From assembly GCA_002413385.1 (NCBI GenBank), contig DHWW01000154.1, positions 1-8,448 of the forward strand: a stretch of DNA of 8,448 nt, written 5' to 3'. Position numbers and translations under genes: made by a program. The DNA comes from Granulicella sp. UBA5172. Lineage in GTDB: Bacteria > Acidobacteriota > Terriglobia > Terriglobales > Acidobacteriaceae. Numbering within the stretch: the first letter of the stretch is position 1; every line of letters starts with the position of its first letter. Of the stretch, positions 1 through 7,500 are shown piece by piece. Under the pieces are notes generated by a model that worked only from the letters and a program-made list of their open reading frames with translations, ran no database searches and was not told the DNA's origin.

Positions 1-75
1 AAGGGCTCGCACTACCTTGCCTTCGCCTCCATCATGCTCTCCAGAATCTCCTCCTTGCTCAATCAAACGTCATAA

Positions 76-531
76 CAGCCTCTAGTCGCGTTACTTCATC
101 CGAGCTTTCACTCAAGCAAGTGGACAGACCAAGAAATTGGATTCGCTATGGGTAGGTCTGTCCCTGTATTTTCAGTGAGGTTCGGTGAAGACCCATATGG
201 ATTCATCGGAAGACTCCAAGCATTTAGTGGAGTCGGAAAAGAGCCAATTGAATTGGCTAAAGAACTTTTCGAGTCATTCCGGAGAAATAAACAATCGCAG
301 AAAAGAATGAGCGAGGTCTTAATTCGGTTGTTTGAAACGAGTAACACCTATGCTGAAGCGAAGGCAAGAATTGGGTATCTGTCAACAATGGAAGTCTGGG
401 AGCCTTCCTTCTCTAAACGAATCAAGGCTGCGACTGAACAGAACGACCAAATCAAAGATTCGTTTGGAGTGGCAGAACGTGTCGCTAATCTGATCAAGAG
501 AAGAGCCGCTGAAAGCGAATCGAGCAAGTAA
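76..531 (+). pseudogene. C-terminal part of a TIR-domain protein, N-terminal part missing
   Basis: TIR domains of bacterial defence proteins commonly cleave NAD+. The open frame runs from a stop at 73-75 to TAA at 529-531. Its first residues, upstream of any start codon, read LVALLHPSFHSSKWTDQE and then IGFAMGRSVPVFSV. This is the typical second half of a bacterial TIR domain: the strand before the active site, the WxxxE motif (W at 121-123, candidate catalytic Glu at 133-135), the next strand, and the DPYGFIG segment. A mostly helical, charged C-terminal region follows, ending at SSK, as in TIR proteins of roughly 280 residues. The first ATG is at 148, after the Glu, and has no clear ribosome binding site, so a protein started there (127 residues) would lack the active site. 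No TIR N-terminal half is readable in frames 1-3 of bases 1-75. I therefore call it a 5'-truncated remnant. The base composition is more AT-rich than the rest of the window, which fits acquisition by transfer. The family assignment is fairly sure; loss of function is inferred. Confidence 0.72.
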
Positions 532-551
532 TTCGCTTATCCGGAAATCTG

Positions 552-818
552 TTAAACCTGCCCTCTGCCTGGCTCATCGAAGCTCTCTCGCTTTCGCCAA
601 AGACGTTCTCCGCCCTCCCATACGACCTCATCCCTCGATAGGTTTCGGAACGCCTTTAGAACGTCACGATGTATCGACAGGTTTCCGTTTTCATTCAGCG
701 GCGTGAATTCATCCCCAAATTTATCCTCGATCTGCGAGGCCGCGTCTGATTGGTACAGAACGCCGTGTGCGTCAACTTCGCCAACCATCCATTTCGCGAT
801 CTCTTCTGGCGTTGCCAT
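552..818 (-). CDS. Small DUF6953-like protein of unknown function
   Basis: An 88-residue soluble protein with no signal peptide or membrane segment. It starts MATPEEIAKWMVGEV, has a central FGDEFTPLNENGNL segment, and ends with a VVWEGGERLWRKRE segment followed by a Pro/Gly-rich tail. From memory this pattern matches the small proteins annotated as DUF6953: WMVGE near the start, NENGNL in the middle, VWE-GERLWR near the end. Their function is not known. The gene reads leftwards, 25 bases downstream of the YodC-like gene, so the two probably share a transcript. No strong Shine-Dalgarno sequence precedes the ATG at 818. Its stop lies 20 bases from that of the convergent TIR remnant. The coding call is firm because a full family-length protein is present; the family name is moderately sure. 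Confidence 0.72.
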   Translation of the reverse strand: MATPEEIAKWMVGEVDAHGVLYQSDAASQIEDKFGDEFTPLNENGNLSIHRDVLKAFRNLSRDEVVWEGGERLWRKRESFDEPGRGQV

Positions 819-843
819 CTAATTACTCGGACAGTTTCAAGGA

Positions 844-1008
844 TTATTCTGGGAAGAATCCGCTTTCTAGCTTCTTGCCACCAAACCACTGACATTTGTA
901 AGTGTTGGGGTCTGGAGTTCCGCGGCGTTCATCGAGGCCTGCGACCGTCATTTTGGGTCCGCCTGACTTCAACTCAACGATAATTCCGGTGTCAAACTTT
1001 CCAGCCAT
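844..1008 (-). CDS. YodC/DUF2158-like small protein
   Basis: A 54-residue protein, easily missed because of its size. It starts MAGKFDTGIIVELKSGGPKM and contains the hallmarks of the DUF2158/YodC family: an LKSGGPxMTV stretch near residues 13-22, then CQWFGGKKLESGFFPE at the end (residues 39-54). Family members are about 55-80 residues long with an SH3-like beta fold. Their biochemical role is not established, and they are common in phage and other mobile DNA as well as on chromosomes. The start is well supported: AAGGAG lies six bases upstream of the ATG at 1006-1008, read on the minus strand. TAA is at 844-846. It is the first gene of a leftward pair with the DUF6953-like gene, divergent from the capsid remnant across about 200 bases in which I see no other gene. 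Confidence 0.8.
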   Translation of the reverse strand: MAGKFDTGIIVELKSGGPKMTVAGLDERRGTPDPNTYKCQWFGGKKLESGFFPE

Positions 1009-1211
1009 TCGAAGCTCCTTCGGTCATGTCCACTCTAAACCGTACACGTCCACAGGCGCAATTTGCTTGCACGTTCGATGCGTTTGCGCTAATGTCCCTC
1101 TAGCGCAGTCGCGCCCTGCACTATGGAACGCCCTCGGCAGTAGTCGAGCGGGTAGAAGCCAGTCGGCCAAACCTGGATCAAAGCAACTCATTTTGATTCG
1201 AGGTTAGCCAT

Positions 1212-1565
1212 ATGGCTCAAACACAAATTTCGGACGTCGTAGTTCCGGCAGAATTCAGCGCATACATCGTCGAAAACAGCATGGTCATCACGGCCATATT
1301 TCAGTCCGGCGTAGCCCTTCCCAATGGACTCATCAGCGAGCAGCTTCAGGCGGGCTCCACGCAGTTCACCGTGCCGGTTTGGTCGGATGACGGCGAGAGC
1401 GAGACTGACGTTATGCCCCACATCATCGTCAAACTGTGGCCGGGAAAGTCCGAAAACCAGAAGAGAAAGCTAGCGGAAGAGATCACGCGAAGCGTGATGA
1501 GCATGTTCTATTACGGCGAGGAATCGGTATCGGTTGCCTTCGAGGAAATTGAAGCAGAGGATTAA
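1212..1565 (+). CDS. Chimeric ORF: phage major capsid N-terminus fused to a truncated tautomerase
   Basis: A 117-codon frame made of two unrelated pieces. Residues 1-65 ([20 protein letters not shown], then FQSGVALPN and [13 protein letters not shown]) match the start of phage major capsid proteins of about 300 residues, which typically begin with an SDV-VP-xF segment and then an FQSG segment. From residue 68 onward ([12 protein letters not shown]) it is the start of a 4-oxalocrotonate tautomerase-like enzyme, broken by TAA at 1563-1565. A GAGG motif at 1200-1203, eight bases before ATG 1212, looks like the original capsid ribosome binding site, so the fusion could be translated. The capsid piece cannot assemble. 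The tautomerase proline, which must be the free N-terminus for catalysis, would be internal here, so this product is probably inactive. The chimera is read directly from sequence; the capsid assignment rests on recalled family patterns. Confidence 0.7.
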   Translation: MAQTQISDVVVPAEFSAYIVENSMVITAIFQSGVALPNGLISEQLQAGSTQFTVPVWSDDGESETDVMPHIIVKLWPGKSENQKRKLAEEITRSVMSMFYYGEESVSVAFEEIEAED

Positions 1566-1640
1566 GCTTCGGAGGTCTACCAGACCCACATCGTCGGCCA
1601 CGAAGACGAGCTCTATAAGAAGCACGGCTACACGATGTGA
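1413..1640 (+). pseudogene. 4-oxalocrotonate tautomerase-family gene with in-frame stop
   Basis: Tautomerases of this superfamily interconvert keto and enol forms using an N-terminal proline as the general base. From ATG 1413 the frame reads [20 protein letters not shown], giving Pro1 after Met removal, then a helix and the strand [19 protein letters not shown] at 1563-1565 follows. The same frame then continues with recognisable family sequence, [20 protein letters not shown], and ends GYTM at TGA 1638-1640. Without the stop the protein would be about 75 residues, normal for the family; relatives commonly carry a Trp right after the AED. The native upstream DNA has been replaced by the capsid remnant, and no good ribosome binding site precedes ATG 1413. 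It lies 47 bases before the cupin gene, on the same strand. I regard it as a broken gene; readthrough or a short product cannot be excluded. Confidence 0.78.
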
Positions 1641-1674
1641 GTTTTGCCCAGAAGACATTAGCAAGAAACCATTC

Positions 1675-1681
1675 AGAGGAG
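1675..1681 (+). promoter_or_regulatory. Ribosome binding site of the cupin gene
   Basis: AGAGGAG lies six bases before ATG 1688, which sets that ATG as the start rather than ATG 1682 (one base after the motif) or the GTG at 1637 in the same frame. Confidence 0.75.
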
Positions 1682-1687
1682 ATGCAC

Positions 1688-2083
1688 ATGGAAATCAAGA
1701 AGATTGGAACGGAGCCATCAGTCAAGGGACCGGCAGACTGGTTCACGGGAACGGTGCGGATCGATCCGCTGTTTACAGCACCTGACCCGGCGCTGGTTGC
1801 CTGCGTCAGCGTCACATTCGAGCCGGGTGCACGGACGGCATGGCACACGCATCCGCTCGGCCAGACGTTGATCGTCACGGCGGGCTGTGGATGGGCACAA
1901 AGAGAAGATGGACCGGTCGAGGAGATTCATCCCGGAGATGTGGTGTGGTTTCCACCGAATGAGAAGCACTGGCACGGAGCCGCTCCCACCACAGCTATTA
2001 CCCACATCGCCATCCAGGAGAAAAAGGACGGCAAGATGGTGGATTGGATGGAGCATGTGACCGACGAGCAGTATCGCCGGTAG
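1688..2083 (+). CDS. Cupin, Mn-dependent (R)-hydroxynitrile lyase-like (GtHNL type)
   Basis: A 131-residue single-domain cupin. Hydroxynitrile lyases of this type, described from Granulicella tundricola and Acidobacterium capsulatum, cleave or form cyanohydrins (HCN plus an aldehyde such as benzaldehyde) with a bound Mn ion. Length and numbering match the G. tundricola enzyme as I recall it. The metal ligands His53, His55, Gln59 and His94 are all present, in AWHTHPLGQ and NEKHWHG. His106 and Gln110 are also present. Position 40 is Val where I recall Ala in the characterised enzyme; position 42 is Val. Cupin motif 1 is [13 protein letters not shown] (residues 47-59) and motif 2 is [15 protein letters not shown] (83-97). 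There is no signal peptide, so it is cytoplasmic. It ends at TAG, 41 bases before the MFS remnant, and follows the broken tautomerase, so the three probably formed an operon. It is the only intact member. The native substrate in the cell is unknown; many cupins of this type are annotated from sequence alone. Confidence 0.88.
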   Translation: MEIKKIGTEPSVKGPADWFTGTVRIDPLFTAPDPALVACVSVTFEPGARTAWHTHPLGQTLIVTAGCGWAQREDGPVEEIHPGDVVWFPPNEKHWHGAAPTTAITHIAIQEKKDGKMVDWMEHVTDEQYRR

Positions 2084-2124
2084 CGCCAAACGACCGCAGT
2101 TATTCCAGATACAAGGAGGGCATG

Positions 2125-2736
2125 ATGCTCACCACAACCAACGCGGATGCCGCGGATGCGTCGGTTTCGGTGTCGACGGACTGGAGCGCGGTCGGCCCCA
2201 TGGCGATGTGCGTCACGTTGCTGATCGCAGCGGAGTTCATGCCTGTCAGTCTGCTGACTCCCATCGCAAGCGACCTGCACGCGAGTGTCGGCATGGCGGG
2301 ACAAACGATCTCGATCTCTGGTCTGTTTGCTGTCGTCACCAGCCTGTATATCGCCACCTTTGCAGCCCAATACGATCGCAGGCACCTGCTGATTGGCCTC
2401 ACGGCAGTCATGCTGCTATCTCTTGTCCTGATTGCCCTCGCACCAAACTTCCTCATCCTGATGGTGGCCCGGGCTATGCTCGGCGTTGTGATCGGGGGCT
2501 TCTGGTCGCTTGCAACAGCTACCGTCATGAGACTAGCTCCTTAAAACGCAGTTTCAAAGACTCTTGGCGCCGTCTATATGGGCAATGCGCTGGCCACAGC
2601 CTTTGCAGCTCCGATCGGCAGCTATCTTGGCGGGATCATCGGCTGGCGCGGTGTGTTCTGGGCGCTCGTTCCTCTTGGCGCAATAACGATGCTTTGGCAA
2701 TGGTCGGGGTCATGCTCACCTTTGCCGGGGCCTTAG
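2125..2736 (+). pseudogene. MFS efflux transporter gene, interrupted and shortened
   Basis: MFS drug/metabolite efflux proteins of the 12-helix proton-antiport type are about 400 residues. The frame opens at ATG 2125, five bases after GGAGG (2115-2119), and encodes about four membrane segments (near residues 24-46, 60-82, 88-107, 110-132) with a reduced motif A (QYDRRHLL) between helices 2 and 3. TAA at 2542-2544 stops it after 139 residues (end VMRLAP). The same frame goes on without a break in similarity: NAVSKTLGAVYMGNALATAF, then IGSYLGGIIGWRGVFWALVP, until TAG at 2734-2736. At about 2700 the family sequence switches to another frame (ATG 2700: MVGVMLTFAGA), with perhaps 25-30 codons lost between. 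The last six helices are absent; 2737-2847 shows no readable transporter sequence. The gene is inactive as a full transporter. The MFS call is firm; substrate is unknown. Confidence 0.82.
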
Positions 2737-2847
2737 CGTCAAGTTCCGCTGCGCCCGGTAGACCCATGTTGCCAGTTACGTTGCCGTTGCTGATCGTTCC
2801 TTGTTGTCCCTGGCGAATGCAGCCGTGGCCGTGGAATGACCTTCGCA

Positions 2848-4218
2848 TTACTCAATGCGAGAAGCCATCACTTGCGTCGTGGCCGCGTTGGATTCGATGC
2901 TTGTCGATTGCAGCAGTACCTCAAAGGGGCGCAGATCGCCGTTGGGCATCGTGGCTGCGCGAAGTACGGGCAGAAGCGTTTCGCCGTGCAAAAGCGCGTC
3001 AGCGGCAGCCTGGGTTCCGGCCACGTCGAGTCCCTCAATCAGAAGGATGTGGCCTGTCCCGGCAAGATTGGGCTGGTAGGCGATGACAGCATAGGTAGGA
3101 TGCGCGGGCTCGGTCCATAGACTCTCGTAGCGCTTCGGCTCGCCGTGCCTGGGATTGGTATTCTCCACCCATGCTTTTCGTATTTCAGTGCTGTAATCGA
3201 TCCGGAAGTTCAGGTTACGCTGTGCAAGCTCTGCCCAGGGGTTGCTCCCGATCGATCCGATCAGGATGGCATTCCCGGTTTTGAGATCGTCCATGCGGAG
3301 ATCGCGTGGAAAGCGAACGAAGAGGCGTTGCGGATCTACTTCCGGAAGTCGCGAGATCGCAGAAACTACTTGCAGGTCAACGAAGCTGGTGAACTCCTGT
3401 GTGCGCAGGTCGGCCTGGCTATGCTCGTCCATGGCAGGCAGCGGCAGCGCGAGGTAATCTCCCTTGAGATAGCTGCCGAGCAGGATCTGCCTCTTGGAGA
3501 GATCCTCAAGGATGTTGAAGCCACTATCAGCCGGAACGACAAATGTATTCAGCGGAGATCGAAAGAGAGACGCCCACAACACTGATGTCGGTTGCATTGC
3601 GCCTCGGGTCGTTTGAAAGTGCAGCAAGACGGCAACTGTGACTCCGACAAGCACAATGGAATACACGAACAGCAGCGCAATCTTTGCAAGACGGCTCGGC
3701 CTGACTGCGCGCCGCTGTGAGTGCGCCTCTGGTGTTTCGACCGAAGACTCAACAAGCGACTGAATGATTTTGCTGACCTCAATGGTGGGTTTCGGGAGTG
3801 GATAGATCTCGTGCACTATCTCATCCGTCGGGCGGTACCCATGCTGAGCTGCAAAAATCGGGACGTAGCCTCCCAGTGGTATCTCAATACGGTATGGCTC
3901 GTTCTTGCCCTCATCGGCAGAGTACTCAGCTAGTCTTCTGCGTAATTGCCGTGCGTAGTTGCGCACAATATTGTCTTCCACCGTGCGGTAGCTTCGTGGC
4001 CGGTCAAAAACCTGAACACCAATCTGGTGTTCGGCGATATTATTTGCGCGCCCCAGGAGGGTCTCAGAGCAAACGTGCATGAGGAAGCGCGAGAGCAGAG
4101 GCGCCCGCAGGAAGCGTCGGCTGGCGACGATGCGCTGCACGAGTTGCCAATGATCGTCGTCCTCGATCCGTATAGCTGGTGACTCCAAGGACGAAAGATC
4201 ATGTCGTCCGATGATCAT
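2848..4218 (-). CDS. Membrane-anchored winged-helix-like transcriptional regulator
   Basis: A 456-residue one-piece regulator of a type common in acidobacteria. Residues ~20-125 form the DNA-binding-like domain (WQLVQRIVASRRFLRAPLLS, then EHQIGVQVFDRP, VEDNIVRNYARQLRRRL, and PLGGYVPIF). The same domain occurs at the N-terminus of many acidobacterial and proteobacterial regulators and is often fused to other domains. A linker follows, then one membrane segment (KIALLFVYSIVLVGVTVAVL, about residues 179-198). The ~255-residue C-terminal part then lies outside the cytoplasm and has no motif I recognise. This layout suggests it senses an envelope signal and acts on DNA at the membrane. I chose ATG 4218 because GGAG lies seven bases upstream of it on the minus strand. 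The in-frame ATG at 4257, 13 codons earlier, has no such site. It is divergent from the TonB receptor, a likely target. The C-terminal function is not known. Confidence 0.82.
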   Translation of the reverse strand: MIIGRHDLSSLESPAIRIEDDDHWQLVQRIVASRRFLRAPLLSRFLMHVCSETLLGRANNIAEHQIGVQVFDRPRSYRTVEDNIVRNYARQLRRRLAEYSADEGKNEPYRIEIPLGGYVPIFAAQHGYRPTDEIVHEIYPLPKPTIEVSKIIQSLVESSVETPEAHSQRRAVRPSRLAKIALLFVYSIVLVGVTVAVLLHFQTTRGAMQPTSVLWASLFRSPLNTFVVPADSGFNILEDLSKRQILLGSYLKGDYLALPLPAMDEHSQADLRTQEFTSFVDLQVVSAISRLPEVDPQRLFVRFPRDLRMDDLKTGNAILIGSIGSNPWAELAQRNLNFRIDYSTEIRKAWVENTNPRHGEPKRYESLWTEPAHPTYAVIAYQPNLAGTGHILLIEGLDVAGTQAAADALLHGETLLPVLRAATMPNGDLRPFEVLLQSTSIESNAATTQVMASRIE

Positions 4219-4432
4219 CTTCAAACTCCATGCGTTGAATGTGTGATATCCGGGCATTGTGCTGTCGGAATGGAATAGCCGGCGGCCGAACGATTCGTTG
4301 TTTGTAGTGTGAGGTTAGCTTTTCCATGTAAATGCTGGATGAACAGGGCCTCAGAACGACCGTTGTCCAAGGTGTTTTACCGACAATTCACAATCCTTCT
4401 ATCTGTCGAAGAATCTGTTGTTTCGACCGCTC

Positions 4433-4478
4433 TATACATAGGGGTATACACGGGTTGCGGCGGTGTAAACACTTTTAC
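4433..4478. promoter_or_regulatory. Two short inverted repeats, possible operators
   Basis: TATAC (4433-4437) and GTATA (4444-4448) form a perfect 5-bp inverted repeat with a six-base spacer. Seventeen bases on, GTAAA (4465-4469) and TTTAC (4474-4478) form another with a four-base spacer. The second resembles half of LacI-family operators, which commonly read TGTAAAC. Either could bind a repressor or the divergent regulator. Repeats this short also arise by chance. Confidence 0.3.
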
Positions 4479-4508
4479 TGGGCCGCGAGAAGGCCAACCC
4501 TATGTTTA

Positions 4509-4533
4509 GCGGAGCGTCCTGACGATGCTCCGC
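4509..4533 (+). promoter_or_regulatory. RNA hairpin abutting the receptor ribosome binding site
   Basis: GCGGAGCGTC (4509-4518) pairs with GATGCTCCGC (4524-4533): ten base pairs with one G-U wobble, nine of them Watson-Crick, around a five-base loop (CTGAC). The outer seven pairs are a perfect GC-rich repeat. The stem ends directly before AGGAG at 4534 and also covers the alternative ATG at 4525. In the leader RNA it could limit ribosome access or stabilise the 5' end. Confidence 0.5.
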
Positions 4534-4538
4534 AGGAG
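4534..4538 (+). promoter_or_regulatory. Ribosome binding site of the TonB receptor
   Basis: AGGAG seven bases before ATG 4546 supports that start over ATG 4525, whose nearest GGAG is about ten bases upstream and lies inside the hairpin. Confidence 0.65.
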
Positions 4539-4545
4539 CGCCATC

Positions 4546-7500
4546 ATGCAAACTGGTTCATCAGCAAAGCAAAGACTTCCCGAAAGGCTGAAAGCAGCAA
4601 CGGGCAGCGCAAACGTTCTTCGTCCCTTCCGGTTCTTATGCTTCATCTTCGCGCTATTGCTTCTTCCTCTCGGTGCCTTTGCGCAGGTGAACACGGGAAA
4701 CCTGAGTGGCCTTGTGACCGATCCAACCGGGGCCGTTGTGCGTAACGCTACCATCACGGTAACTTCTGGGAGCACAGGCTATACGCGCATCGTCCAGAGC
4801 GGAACCGATGGTGCCTACATCTTCCCCGATCTGCCTATCGGCGGGTATATGGTTACGGTTTCTGCCACCGGATTCTCTACTCTGAAAGAAACGGCAACCA
4901 TCAACGTTGGAGCTCATCTGCGCCGCGACTTCCATGTGAAGGTGGGGGAGGCCAGCGACACCGTTGAGGTGGTTGGGCCTGGCTCAGGCTTGTCACGGGA
5001 CGACGCGTCGATCAGCACCGTCATCACCTCTGACATTATTGCGAGCACGCCGCTTTTTCTCCGCAACTGGGATGATTTGCTCCGTACCGTTCCCGGGGTG
5101 CAGATCAACCGGGTATACAAATCAAAGCGGCGCTACCTCTGCGGGTCGCACCGGCGACTTCAACGTCAACGGTGTGCACACCTTGCAGAACAACTTCATT
5201 CTCGATGGCATCGACAACAACACCTTCTCTGAGAATGTACAGGAACTGAGCACCGAGGCCGCGCATCCATCGGTCGACGTCATCGCCGAGTTCAATGTGA
5301 TCACCAACCCCTACTCCGCAGAGTATGGGCGCGCTCCTGGAGCGGTGGTATCGGTCAACACGCGGAGTGGAGCGAATAAATTTCACGGCACCGTTTATGA
5401 GTTTGTCCGCAACCAGTATTTTGACGCCTTCGATTACTTCTCAAAGCAGTCGCAGGCCAAGAAGGCCGAGGACAACCAGAACCAGTTCGGCGGAAGCATC
5501 GGCGGCCCCATCGTGCGTAACCACCTGTTTTTCTTTTTCAACTACGAAGCAACTCGCGTCAAGCAGGGCGTCTCGCGTATCTCCACAGTACCCCTGGATA
5601 ATGAGCGCATCGGCGACTTCAGCACTGCTGCTGCGGCAGTCGATGGCATTGCACCCTATCCTACGGTCTATGACCCGCTGACCTGCGCCACGCCGTACAA
5701 CGTGAAAAGCGGTTGCACTGCGTTTTCAAACAACCAGATCCCTTCGGATCGTATCGATACCGCAGTCAGCAAGCTGATGGCGCTGTTTCCCGAACCTAAC
5801 TTCAAGAGCGGTGGCGCTAACTACCCAGAGCTGAATAACTACTCACGCACAGGAGCTTTGACTGACTTCAACAGCAGCTACGATGCACGCGTGGATTGGA
5901 CGCCTTCGTCAGCCGACACGCTCTTTACGCGGTTCAACTACTTCAATCGCACGCGCGATATTCCAGGCTACTTTGGTGGACTGGCGGACGGAACCTCGAC
6001 CTCAGCGTGGGGCAACCAGATTCTCAAAGGCACCAGTGTGGTGCTGGGATGGACGCACATCGTCAAGCCGGCGATGGTGAATGACTTCCGCTTCGGTTGG
6101 GTGCGCGACTACTCCTATGCGCAGCAGCAGTCCTTCAGCCTGCCGCAAATGGCGGGTAGCTTTATTCCAGGAATCTCGAACAATCCTGCGATTGGTGGCG
6201 GCGTACCGCTGACACAATTCAGCAACAAGACCTTTCTCGGCTCGCCAGACTATCTTCCCAAGAAGCAAGTCCCGATGCTCTATCAGTACAATGACACGCT
6301 CTCCTGGACGCGTGGAAACCACAACCTGAAATTTGGCGCAACTGTCTTTCTCCCGATGCGCAACGTATTTCAGGACGAGCCCGGCACGCGCGGCGATCTG
6401 ACCTTCACGGGCATCTTTACCGGAGGCCTGTCTTACGCTGACGGTTTGTTGGGCGCTACTCAGTACACGCAACTGACGAACGTATTCTTCGTCGACCAAC
6501 GCCTCTGGATGGCCTCGGGTTTTGTGGAAGACGATTGGAAGGTGAGTCCAAAGCTAACCCTCAACCTTGGGCTTCGGTATGACTTTGCCGCGCCGGCAGT
6601 TGAAGGTCAAAACCGGATGGCGAACTTCAATCCAGCCGGCGCCGGATCGCTGGTCTTAGCGAAGGCGGGCTCACTTGGTGACCGTGCCCTGGTCAATCCC
6701 AACACAACCAACTTTGCTCCGCGCTTTGGTATTTCCTACAGCCTGAATGACAAGACAGTACTGCACGGTGGATACGGCATCTACTACACATCGCTGGAGC
6801 GCATCGGCAGCGAAGACCAACTCGCGCTCAATCCGCCGAACCTGATCAACAAAACACTCGCAAGCAACGTTGCGCCCGTCCTCACTCCTGCGGTCGGCTT
6901 CCCCTCCAATTTCCTCGATCCCGCCACGATTGATCTCACCCAATTGCAGAACTTTCACATTCGTGCCGTCAATCCCAACATCGGCTCTCCAACGGTTCAG
7001 CAGTGGAGCGTTGGCTTCCAACGTCAGCTCACGCCGGCGTGGGTGGGAGAGGTCGACTATGTGGGGACCCACTCGACCAACCTCGACGTACTCCACGACT
7101 ACAACCAGGTTCTGATCTCGGGTAACAAGGTGGTCACCAGCACGTCGGCTCCGAGCGGAACCAAGCCCTATGCCAACTTCGGCCAGATCGAGTACCTGGA
7201 CGCAGTCGGTTTCAGCAACTATCACGGTCTTCAGGCCAGCGTCACGCGCGTGTTGCACAACGGCCTGAGCGTGCGCGGTGCCTACACGTATTCGCACTCG
7301 CTCGACAATACACCGGAAGAGCTGGAGAGTAACTCGGGTGGCGCGCCGAATGGGCGCAACCCCGCGGCATGGTATGGCAACAGCGATTTCGATGTCCGTC
7401 ATCGCATCTCGGCGAACTATGTGTACCAGCTCCCGTTTGGCAGCGGAAAGGCCATGCTCCAGTCGGGACCTGCATCGTGGGTACTCGGTAATTGGACTAC

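Larger units (their letters stand above)
4219..4545. promoter_or_regulatory. Divergent intergenic region between regulator and TonB receptor
   Basis: About 330 bases without a convincing gene; the short frames here (4309-4509, 4332-4745) have no family-like sequence. It must hold promoters for both neighbours, but I see no clean -35/-10 pair. It contains two inverted repeats (4433-4448 and 4465-4478) and a hairpin next to the receptor ribosome binding site, listed separately. Confidence 0.6.

Noticed and set aside
1..60. Minus-strand fragment LSKEEILESMMEAKAR followed by a stop, looking like the end of a gene.
   Set aside because: Only 16 residues lie between two stops (TGA then TAG); too short to assign, though it could be a remnant next to the TIR break.
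1010..1211. Possible RNA gene or end of another phage gene before the capsid start.
   Set aside because: No tRNA arms or long frame found; the plus-strand frame ending at 1207 has no family-like sequence.
1637..1687. GTG start at 1637 giving a 148-residue cupin.
   Set aside because: The extra 17 residues are not part of the family, and ATG 1688 has a well-spaced ribosome binding site.
2843..2860. Perfect 7-bp inverted repeat TCGCATT/AATGCGA at the regulator stop codon, a possible terminator.
   Set aside because: No T-tract follows on either strand and the stem is short and overlaps coding sequence.
2208..3086. Long plus-strand frame of 292 codons.
   Set aside because: It runs in a shadow frame of the MFS remnant and antisense to the regulator; composition is Arg/Ser-rich with no motif.
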